NCBI RefSeq assembly: GCF_000003815.2
Contig: NC_049980.1
Span: forward strand, 18,936,059 to 19,000,058
DNA length: 64,000 nt
Direction: 5' to 3'
Source: Branchiostoma floridae
Lineage: Eukaryota > Chordata > Leptocardii > Amphioxiformes > Branchiostomatidae
The stretch's first letter is position 1, and every line of letters begins with the position of its first letter. Below the pieces are notes generated by a model. It had not been told where the DNA came from. It saw only the letters and a list, made by a program, of their open reading frames with translations, and made no database searches. Positions 12,901-23,300 of this stretch are shown piece by piece. Both the position numbers and the translations under genes were made by a program.

Positions 12901-15900
12901 GCTGCACCAGAACTGTATAGACATTTTTTGGGCCAAAAATGTTAAGAAACTCTAAAGAATATTCCGTTCAGTGATCTTGTCTATCACATTGATGAATAAA
13001 GCATCTTGGATCTTTTGGCTGAAAATGTCATGTATACATACCTCTGGTGCATCTGTGTAGTCAAACATCCTGAAGACGACAGAAGGCATGGGGTAGGAGG
13101 AGTCATCAGTGTGCGGTGGAGCATTGTAGGGTGGAAGGTTGTGCTGCAAGGCCTCGCACAGGATGTTATCAAATGCCAGGTACGGCCGCACGATCTGTCG
13201 CTCCTGCCACTTGTCCATCCGCATCTTCTTGATCTGTGCCCACAGACAGTCCAGGTACTGGGGAAAGGAGAGTGGCAGGGTGGCCTTGTGGTTAGGGTTG
13301 TTGAGGTAGAATCTAAGGGTTACGGGCTATGGGTTCGATACCCAAGCAGGTCCCAAAGATGGGCATCTGGGAAATGCATTTTTTTTTACCTCATTTGACT
13401 TAGGCAAAAATGAGCACCAAGCTTCCTGTAGGAAGGTTCTTTGGATGGGACATGACTTATTGGTAGCGCAACGAAGTAAAAGAAACACTTCTATCAACAC
13501 TGTTAAGTATAGGGATCCTTCCTGGTGTGTTCAGATCAATCATTGCAGTCTGATTTACCCACATTGAATTCAATGTACAAAGCTGGTGTGTTATGTCTAA
13601 GGCACTCATCATCATAATAGATGCAAGCATATTATTACCTAAAGAGCAGTCCCAACTCTACAACTCTATACTTGTGATATCACAAGGATGAAAAGTTAGA
13701 AGACCCTACCTCTTCTTGTGGGTGGGGGATATCAGAGGACCACACTCTCAGGATGGACACATGCACCTTCTGTCTCTTACTGTAAAAACAACAACATTTG
13801 GTTTCAGGATATAAAGATCACGTTGATCATACATCATACTTGTGAACTTCTAGCCAGGAACAAAGGAAATTCAGAATACATGTAATTCCTAGTAGAAAAC
13901 ATAGACCTGTTTTAGCAACTCACCTTATGTAGGCATCAATGTTTGTCAGCAGTCGTTCCATCTCAGCTTCTTTCTTCTCATAAAGTTCCCTCGCAACCTG
14001 TGTCAACAAGAAGGTCATCAAGGAAACAAATTCACCATGAAATCAAAGGTGTTACACCTCCGTGAAATATTTAGAATTAGGTAAATTTCTTGTTTTGTCC
14101 ATTACATTTTGTATTGTGAATTTCTTGCTGATTCTGAATATGATTTTAATGTTTGTGTGCAAGACCAACTTAGGACCCAGGTCAAGCAATCCTTCCTATC
14201 CTGCAAGTCTCTGGTTACACCAACTTCTACCTCACATCCTGTCACTCTACAATCTTCAAATATAAACTACAGACACACATTAGCACAAACAAACACACAG
14301 ACTGACAACAATACCTCTGTTTGAGGTATGGATGAGGAAAGATGACCTTACCCATGGTAGTGTGCTGAGGGTGGCATACACAAACCAGTCTGCTCGAACC
14401 TAACACAACATAAAAGAGAGCAGACGTGTAAGCATGTTCATACTTGTTTGTAGTTAATATAGTGTAGAGCTAAGTCTTTGTTTCAACACAAAGATAAAAC
14501 ATTGCATAGGCACTGCTATTAGCACTGTCTTTGATTTGATATCTTTTAGTACTGGTCTTTTAAAATGCCATGCCAAAGATGAATACAATCTGTTTACTTC
14601 TTCAGCACCTGATGTTATCTTTTAGGTATGTTTCTCTACCAGAAATAACCCAGACAAATTTGATGATGGAGCATGATAATGTAACAAATGTATGTACCTG
14701 GGGTATGTCGTCTTCCAGTGTGACGTTAACAAAGGCCTCGTACCAGGCTAGGAGTGACGGTGCTGCAATCACATGACAATTCACCAAGTCTGCCAGGAAG
14801 TTCACCTGTATAAACAAAATCCCATCACACTCTCAAATACATATACAAGAGTCATTAGTTGCAATATCATTCAATATAGTTTATCAAAGATAAGCATTAT
14901 TACTTACACCATGAGGTACTGTTTTCTGTTTGTTTATTACTAGTAAAAGGTTTGATACTTTGATTTGAAATGCAAACTTTTGTATGGATTTTTTTAATGA
15001 CTTCTTTTCAAAGGGTAGGCCAAAGAATAAGTGAATTACTCCTCTGATAGCATTCTTTGAATTTTGAAACAGCAGATTACACGCATGTAATATGACAACT
15101 AGAGGTGAGCATATGGGAGAAGGCATTGGAACATTTTCATAAAATTTCAGTTATCATAATACCATCCAAAAACTGCATACTCACAATGACCCGGCCCTCC
15201 TCAAACTTGTTCTCCTTCAGGCTATCCTTGAACCGTTTGACCATGGCATCCACGAACTGTGACAGGTACATGACATAACATGTTAATGCAAATATGAAGT
15301 ATTTTCATTGCAGACACATGTGCATTGTCAAAATATATACATCTGAAAAAAAGGAAAAAAGAATCCCTACCTAACGACCTCAATTTTTCAGGGCCATAAT
15401 TGGATACACTATTAGATTTCCTAGGCCTAAATGTCAAACTGAGTGCCTATAGAACATAGCATAACTTAGCCTCTATAGAACATAGCATCCTTACCTCGCC
15501 CCCAAAGTTGTAGTTGCGAGCATTGAGCAGGCCAACAAGCGTGGTGTACACAGACAGTTTCTCAGGCAGTTGTACAGCACTGCACAGGGGGAAATACACA
15601 GGATTCAGTAGCAGTCAATATTGTACAATATTTCAAGTTTTCCACTTTCCCAAAAACTGAAAAAGCAGTGATTCTTTGAGTGGATGATGCATAGTTACCA
15701 GTCCACAAGAATCTTGAGGATCTTGGCCTTGTAGTTCGGGAGGTCAGCTTCTAACACACTGGCCAGACCCTCCAGGTTAGATTCCAACGATGACGTACTC
15801 TGGAAAGATATTGTTGACACATAATCATAAGGTAAAACATTACGTTAGATGTAGACTCAATTCCACATTACTGAGTATTTACAAGTAGCAAAGATATCAG

Positions 15901-16934
15901 CATGTGACTGGGGAAAAAGACGCATTGATCATTTGTTAATTTAGTGTCGCTCGAGAAATTGCAGCACATGTGGCAGTATTATGGAAATAATGGATATAAT
16001 CATAGTTCATTTGTATCTCCTTTAGTCCTAACACAACAAATCACATTTACAAAATGTAACACAGTTTTAGTTCTATGTTAGACAAATCTCCTTACCTTCT
16101 CCCCTACGCGTGTGATGAGTGACTCCAGTCGGTCTTCGATCTCCAGTGGTTCGCTAGTACGGCGTCGTTTTGCACCGCGACCTGCAGACACAAGAACTAC
16201 CAATCAGGTCCTGAGCTGAGCACAACAGTTTTTTAGCCTGGAGTCCAGCCTTGTTCCCTTTAGTTTGCTCCTGAAGGTCACTACCAGTGTGTTGTTGGCG
16301 GGTAGCGACCTTTGGGAGCAGACTTAAGCGAACAAGGCTGGACTCCAGGCTACAGTTTTTTTACGCATTATATGATTATCAGCCAAATGATACATGTGCA
16401 TTCTTCGACAGTCATTTTGTCAGACAAGCCCAACTGTCAGAAAACGTTACATGCAGCCATCCTCACATCTTCTTGAAGACTGGGAATCCCAGTGGGGATG
16501 AGAATTACCCAAAAGGGACTCTTGTGCAAAGACATGTTATGACTATGACTGAAGAGGATCAACTGAGTGTAGTACATGTTATGACTTGCCATCTTGGACT
16601 AGCATAAACGTGTTGGAAGAAAGTATGCATGAATACAAGTAAACAACGGTAAGAACTTTGTATCTAGACATGAATTGCAACTTATACTGCAACTATGTTG
16701 CAAACATGTGCTCTAGCAAGGGGGTTGTATATCTTGCTTCTGGAAATTTTTATTCATGTTTTTATTCAAGGCAGATATAATATTTTGCCCCCCTCCCCAC
16801 CATTCAAAAATTATACAGAAGAGAAAACAAAGCCCGAATATGAAGCTGCAATAACGTGAGGAAACTTGATGTTCAAAGACGGTCAACAACGTACCTTCGT
16901 CTTCATCGTCACTGTATCTTCGTCTTCGAGACAT
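6940..16934 (-). CDS. NCBP1: Nuclear cap-binding protein subunit 1 (CBP80)
   Basis: Large subunit of the nuclear cap-binding complex; with NCBP2 it binds the m7G cap of nascent transcripts and supports splicing, export and decay. 24 exons: 16934-16895, 16181-16096, 15799-15699, 15579-15495, 15256-15185, 14805-14698, 14399-14352, 13997-13924, 13779-13710, 13257-13042, 12670-12573, 12302-12239, 11864-11689, 11435-11298, 11077-10974, 10828-10709, 10449-10350, 9849-9756, 9610-9507, 9083-9023, 8229-8176, 7651-7529, 7332-7219, 7053-6940. The total is 2364 bases (787 aa); the human protein is 790 aa. The start [14 protein letters not shown] with KRRR at residues 18-21 resembles the family's bipartite nuclear signal. 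MIF4G-region motifs are clear: [53 protein letters not shown]. It ends FQQFCALRA. The exon 11 donor (GTTGGT) is weak, but phase and homology fix it. Confidence 0.97.
8560..8910. repeat. Degenerate minisatellite in an NCBP1 intron
   Basis: About 350 bases built from variants of GTGTGACAGTAGTGYATCAGTA, with no constant period, between NCBP1 exons at 8229 and 9023. The open frame across it on the minus strand comes from the repeat and is not coding. Confidence 0.75.
12536..12566. repeat. (ATGG/ATGA)n microsatellite
   Basis: Tetranucleotide tract GGATGGATGAATGAATGAAA in the intron after the NCBP1 exon at 12573-12670. Confidence 0.7.
13270..13450 (+). mobile_element. tRNA-derived SINE in an NCBP1 intron
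   Basis: A polymerase III box A (TGGCCTTGTGGTTAGGG, 13281-13297) is followed about 35 bases later by a box B (GGTTCGATACC, 13332-13342), the arrangement of a tRNA-derived SINE head. A tRNA-unrelated body and a T-rich run (13379-13388) follow. The region between the boxes does not need to fold as a tRNA, so this is read as a SINE and not a tRNA gene. It sits between NCBP1 exons at 13257 and 13710, in the orientation opposite to the gene. The 3' limit is approximate. Confidence 0.65.
16234..16352. mobile_element. Short inverted-repeat element (TAGCCTGG family) in NCBP1 intron 1
   Basis: Near-perfect 23-base terminal inverted repeats beginning TAGCCTGGAGTCCAGCCTTG, extending imperfectly to about 38 bases. 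CAGTTTTT flanks both sides (16226-16233 and 16353-16360), an 8-bp target duplication, though the T-run makes the exact length uncertain. The element at 50821-50904 belongs to the same family. Confidence 0.8.
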
Positions 16935-17356
16935 TACTGTTTTAGGGAAGTAGAGGTCGACGTCAAAAAATTACTTGGTTCTTCTGGCCTGGTCGAAACT
17001 CTACTTTCTCCCCAAGCATATGGCGATGCTGCCTGCGCGTGGGGTCTGCGCAGCGTGTCAAAAGCGCCACCAAACGGATTTTTATCACACTGCAGCTAGC
17101 ACATGCTAACCTGAGCTTGTAGCCACTGACTTCAGTAGTCGTTATGACACGTTGCGTATACCCTACCGTTTGGGAACAGTGGTGCACTTGCCAAATCTCT
17201 CGACTTTTGTAAGCTGTAAAGTTAGCTAACATTAAAAAAACGTCCTTGGTTGTGGCAAAGGCTCTTAGCTGCTATTCTCACTACCGACGCCAGGCGGCGT
17301 TTCAAGACCCGGTGCATTGCATTCTGGGCCAGTGGCTGTCAGGAAAACTAGCCAAG
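16935..17356. promoter_or_regulatory. Shared divergent promoter region of NCBP1 and TCP1
   Basis: Only 422 bases separate the two start codons, which face away from each other. TGCATTCTGGG at 17318-17328 matches the core of the ZNF143/Staf site, common in bidirectional housekeeping promoters. No TATA box was seen. Regulation by these sites is inferred. Confidence 0.55.
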
Positions 17357-20300
17357 ATGTCGGCCCTAACTGTGATGGGAGAGCGCTCCACTGGAGATAA
17401 CATCCGCACACAGAACGGTAAGGACTCAATCCTCAACTTTACCGGGTCACTAAGAAACAAAAATATGTTAACATTCCCCTGGTGGTCAGTTGGGACCGTT
17501 ATATCAAGGTTCCATGTGGAAAAATGACATCTAGTGAGCGGTCTTTACAGCACGTGTTTCTGGAACATTCTTCCCCCCCTCCCTTGTGCAGTTGTGGTGA
17601 ACAAAATTTCCTACCGAAATTAAGCACATTGTATGCGTGGCCATGATGTAGAAGTTGGGTCTTAAAAAGAACTAGTCCCCAACCACATAATGTTGTTATA
17701 TAAAGATGTATGGTGGTTCTTTTTGTGTAAGATTAGATTTTATTCCCTTAGCAACGGTCTATGTAACGTTGAGGTAACGGGAGGGGGCCATACTTCGACA
17801 TGTGTTCTACGTGTTGTGTACATGCATTTTTTATTGTACATCTGACCCGCTACCCATCAGAACTAAATTTTAATCGATTGGTAGTCGTATAACCGTGATT
17901 AAAGCTACATGGATACAGGTTTCATTTAATGATAACGATCCGCGCTGCGGTTTGGGAGCGCACTTAACGTACCGTACGTATTTGACTTACATTCTAGTGG
18001 AACGTTCCAGCACAAAAAGGGGGTCCAAAGTTCGACATAATAACCTTTAAGCCTTTTCGGGGTATAAGAAGTTATTTCATGTACTAAAAAATTAGACTAA
18101 AAGTTCACAATACTGTTTGTCTGTCGCAAACATGTACTTTTTCTTACATTGCACGACTTGCTCCAATGCGGAGAGATGAAATAAAACAAGGGGATTTCAA
18201 ACACATTTCTTCCAGAACATTATGGCCAGGTATCAAACAGCTATTTAATACTTGTCCATGATTTCTATCAACAGAACTACGTATACGGCTCCTTAAATGT
18301 TCACTGTCAGCCAGCACAGACTTACATCAAGGTGTTAACGCAACTAGATTTCACAGTCGACACCGCCGGCCGGTCCTCACGCCATTTTGTCTGCACGTAA
18401 ACACGATCCACGTGATCCCGGCCCAGGGGAGATTGCTCGAGCGAAACCCGTTCTGTGGTTCTACTTGAACATTAATCGCATATGCTTTATATCTCTCAGA
18501 GCATAGCCTTTTAGTGGATCTGTAACAATGCAATTTATCATCCGGAAATTCACGACCAACTGCTGAAGCGCCAGGCCCAACACGGAAAGGATGTAAGTGA
18601 TATTTGCAGGTCAAAGGGTCACTTGAAGAGCCTAAGGCTACAGCACCCTGGGAATTTTGTCGCACACTGCAAGCGATTAGATTTCATACACAAAAATTGT
18701 TTTGCACAAAGCATCAACTTACGTAATTTTGACGACATTTATTTCATTAGTCTGTGTAACGCAAACTCCGCTATCCGGAGCGTGTAGGTTCCTCCCCGCG
18801 GCAATGTAGGAAGGGCCTAAGAATCGCGATTAAATCAGGTTATTATTTCATCGAACACCCTGAAAGTTTCGACGTCCGGACGTTCATACAGTATCGACTT
18901 CTTATTTGTTGTCAGATATTCTATATAAATAGATATTCTATAATCAGCGAGTGAACACATTCAATGATTTCCACGTCACACTGTAGTGCCTGTAATTGGC
19001 GTTAATACTGAGGAGCTGCCCATCATGGCGACGTTGCCAAATTACTCAGTAACTGGTTTTCGTGTCATTTGAAGTAGCGAATAATAAAAACAGTGACAAC
19101 ACGTTGTTTCTATCTACAGTTGGTAAATGCATTTATTTGCATGAAGGAAAGTGATGCACGAAGATGAACACCTTCCCGGCGTCTATAGGTTTATATAATG
19201 ATAATAATAACAATGATATCGGGTATATTTGTAGCCAGTAGGTACCTATTGTGTTGATTCCCGTACGTGGTCAATCTTCTTCCTATTATAGGAATATCAA
19301 CGAGAATATCTTAAGTTCTGATGAATAATTTTAGCGAGGATCATTTTAAGTCCTTAGGCCTTTCAACCAGTTGCCAAACAACGAAAACAACGGCACATCA
19401 AGAGGATGTTGAATTGAATCTCATGTCGTCTTTTGGAAATCTTTGTAACAATCTAACTGTGAACCTTGATAAGTAACTAATCTAAAGATACAAGACCCAA
19501 ACAAATGACCCAGCTTAGAAGCTTGGTTTAAGGGTCAATAAAAGTTGTTATGGAGGGGAAAATGACGCATTTTCCAACAAGGAAAAAAACCCACATAGAT
19601 GTTTGAAAATTGTTCTAAATAAAGAGATAATTTTACCAGTACTTTTCCAATTTTTCCATCCAATATTGTTTGAACAATTTAGAACTCTCGTGACTGAAAT
19701 ATTCTTTTCCTCAAAATAGTTCTTTCAAATTTTCAAAGTTATTTCAAATATTATCACTCTCGGTGACTTCGAATAGGCTCTAAACTGTGCCTAGCTCTCG
19801 AGATCTTCCTGGACTTCCACATCGTCATCGCCTGTTTCATAGTATAGTGACAGCCATGTCGGAGGCTTCCGCTGTCTGGACTGTGTCTGTAAACAACAGC
19901 AAAATGTAAGCGTCATTGAGTTTATTTGAATAGTTGTAGAATACAACAAAATCAAACATTATATTGAAATTATATGTAATTGAGTCGACTAGATAACCGT
20001 GATTTTATGTTTCATATCTGTTTTGAGTGCAAACGGTATTCATTCAAACCATAACATGTGCTTAAATGCTAAATGCGGCATTAGTCCGTTTACCTACCAC
20101 TGTTTTACTGGATGAGCCAGGATCATCGACAGGCTGCCGTTGATTCTCCTTCTCCTCTCCATTCTCCCGCCTCTTCTTCTTTTGTGCCTGTAGCTTGCCC
20201 TCTTCTCTCTTTCTCTTTCTGGCTTCCTTCTCTTCCAATTTCCTTTTAGCTTCAGCTTGTCTCTCTTCCTTCTTTCGCGTTTTTTCTAACTCTTTCTGTT

Positions 20301-23300
20301 TTTTCTCTTCTCGCTTTTTGTTGAGCTCAGTCTTTCGTTTCTCTTTGCGTTCCTCTTTTTCTTTCTTCTCTGTTTCCTTTTGTCTGATTTCAGTTATAAT
20401 TTCGTCATGAGTCAGAACCCTTCCCGTGAGCCTTTTCCTTGATTTGCGGCCAGACGACTTGGGTGTTGTGACGGGGAGGAGAATGTCTTGTAACTCTGGT
20501 GGTACAAGACGTTGTATCAGCGGACTCAGGAGCGGCTGGCATGTTGTGCAGGGTGTAAGACAGGTTGGGCAAGAAATGGAAGTGGCAGAGGCAGAAGTCG
20601 AGGGATGTGGTGGAGGAGTGGCAGAGGCAGAAGTCGACGGATGTGGTGGAGGAGTGGCAGAGGCAGAAGTCGACGGCTGTGGTGGAGGAGTGGCAGAGGC
20701 AGAAGTCGACGGCTGTGATGGAGGAGTGGCAGAGGCAGAAGTCGACGGCTGTGGTGGAGGAGTGGCAGAGGTAGAAGTCGACGGCTGTGGTGGAGGAGTG
20801 GCAGAGGCAGAAGTCGAGGGATGTGGTGGAGGAGTGGCAGAAGAAAACTTCTCTCCAGGGATCGCCGACATCTTAACCCAACGGTCGTCAATTGCGTCTT
20901 CATTCAGTGGGAATATGCCACTCTTTTGGAAAGACGATTTTATCAATGATGGAGTGACAGAAGTCGAGGGATGTGGTGGAGGAGTGGCAGAAGAAAACTT
21001 CTCTCCAGGGATCGCCGACATCTTAACCCAACGGTCGTCAATTGCGTCTTCATTCAGTGGGAATATGCCACTCTTTTGGAAAGACGATTTTATCAATGAT
21101 GGAGTGACTGTATGGTCGTATACAGTATTGAATATCTTCGCAAAATTCCGTTTTGTGACCTGAAAATGCGGGTTCGCAGCCTGCATTACTTCTAGGGTGA
21201 GGGCCCACTTCGACTTGAGCGGTGCGAAGATGCCGACATCCAGGGGCTGTAGAAAGTGTGTACAGTGTGGTGGGAGACCGAGGATGACCACGTTGTTGGC
21301 AACGGCGGCTTCTAGGACTTTAAGTGTGAAGTGAGAATAATGCTGGTCAACGATCAAAACAATTGGGCGCTCTTTGTGGCAGTGAGATAGGAATATTTCG
21401 TAAACCACCTTTCGAAGAGAAACTCGTCGATAAAACCCGAATCGGAGAACCCGTAAATGGCATTTGCGGGTCCACCCTCTGTGTAGGCGCCTCCCGGAAA
21501 GCCTTTGCTAAAGACTATCATTGGTGGCACCGTCTGCCCTGCCGCTGACACACACACCAGTGCCGACACGTGGTCTCGGCTTCCAACTCTCCGTGAAGGA
21601 GACCTCTTCTCTCCGCGGGGTACTATAACCTTAGATATTTTCGCTGAAAGATCCACGCCTGTTTCGTCAGCGTTATAGATTACATGTGGGTTTTTGTTTT
21701 TGGCATTCGCCTCTGTTAGTTTGTCTTCAAGCATCAAGAAATATTCGAAGATCACTCCTGGGGTGGCCATGAGCGCCCTCTCCTTGTCTAGCTGGTCAGG
21801 GGACCGGAGGCTGATGTCGGGATGGCGACGCTTGAAGCCTCGCCACCACTTCTTGCCCGGCCCAGCCTCCTTAAACCTCGGTGACTCTCCGCGGCCCTTA
21901 GCTCTTTTAATCTCAATTTGTTGCGCAAGGGCCTTTGTGACCCTTACGGTGAGAGGGAAGCCCCTGTCGGACATGTACTTGGCGTAGCCGACAAGGGCCT
22001 CCTCGTCCTCGGGTGTCAAGACTGACGGTCTTCCTTGCACCTCTCCATGGTGACCTTTTATGCGACCAATCAGGGTTGTTCGCGGAATTCCAAACTTTTT
22101 GGCCAGGCTGTAGACAGAGGCGCCATTGTTTGCTGCCTCCAGAGCAGCCTCCATGTCAGCCTGATGGTACTGTTGGCGTTTCCTTTTGGCCCCAGATGCC
22201 ATCTAATAAAGAGATTGAATCGATATCGACTATGAACGACAGCAGTAATTTAGATCCCCCCTTCCACACCCATCATCAAACATTGAAGAAAAAAAGTTTC
22301 GTTTCTTTGTTTGTTTGTTTGTTTGTATGTATGGGAGTTTCATATCATATGTTCAGCACGACGAAAAATCACGATATGTCATCAACACTACTTATATTTA
22401 TCCAAATATGGGCGGATATAAGCGTTTGTTTGCTTTAACCTTGCCGTGTTCGAATTCAATTTAAGCATTCGAAGGTACACACATTCATACCTAACTTCTA
22501 TTTGGATATTCTCATACTACAATCGCATCTTTTGCTATCAAAGTATAACTTACATACGCTGAAACGTCAGAGTTGTATATACCTACCGCGACTTCATGCG
22601 GAAGAGCGCTAAACTGCAATCTCAGGCGGTGTGGTGCTGGTAGTGCTGGTAGTGTTGGGTTGCGTTCGATGATCACATGACTTCGAACACGTGATTCTCA
22701 AGATGGCGGAGGAGCGGTGGTGTGTACACAAGTAGCGTGACATTGTAGCCTCAATTAACCAAGTTCAAAGACTCAGACAAGACACAGGTTTGTTTCTTGG
22801 CAAGTTTAATAAACAACCTTTCTACATGCGGTGGCAATCTGTCATATCTCACATCTTAGACTGAATAATTCAACAGATATGAAGGCCACGGTCTCGATAC
22901 GTTCTCTCGTCAACCTATGCGAACAGCGTCATTATCATAAAAATATCTTCAATTGCTAGCTGCTTGATGTATCATGTTCGGTACACTCTATGCATCAGTA
23001 TTTTACTAAAGGAAGACTAGGGCCATCAATATTTGTTTTTGTCGTGTACATGCTGTCAAGCATAATAAAGTTACAGCAATTTTAAAAACCATGTCGGACT
23101 TTGGACCCCTGTCTAAGTATGGCCCCCTCCCGTTAACGTTACCTCCGAGACTGACAAAGAAATAATTAATCTACACAACCTCCACACGCAAAAATGACTG
23201 TGACAAAGGCACCGTATAAAGATACTCCTGTCATCACAGCTTCAAATATATCTGGTGGGGGTATTTACTCTGATTTTGGACAATTCAAACTAAACACCTG

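Larger units (their letters stand above)
17777..23133 (-). mobile_element. Pogo/Tigger-like DNA transposon, 5357 bp, inserted in TCP1 intron 1
   Basis: The ends are inverted repeats: 19 identical bases (ACGGGAGGGGGCCATACTT) from 17777 inward and from 23133 inward, then one mismatch and GACA. TA lies directly outside each end (17775-17776 and 23134-23135), the target duplication of Tc1/mariner/pogo elements. A second inverted motif, GGGTCCAAAGTYCGACAT, lies at 18021-18038 and 23091-23108 (17 of 18 match). It abuts the outer repeat on the right but is about 220 bases away from it on the left. The element carries one minus-strand transposase gene (broken), about 0.9 kb of upstream sequence and about 2 kb of downstream sequence with no recognised gene. 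It is oriented opposite to TCP1. Confidence 0.9.

Noticed and set aside
13281-13342. Possible tRNA gene
   Set aside because: Box A and B are present, but paired stems of a tRNA are not evident and a SINE-like body follows.
18351-18665. 104-codon minus-strand frame inside the pogo-like element
   Set aside because: No recognisable domain, low-complexity-free but unconserved-looking; treated as chance.
20426-21163. 245-codon plus-strand open frame with Gly-rich repeats
   Set aside because: Antisense shadow of the transposase minisatellite; the opposite strand has the DDE motifs.
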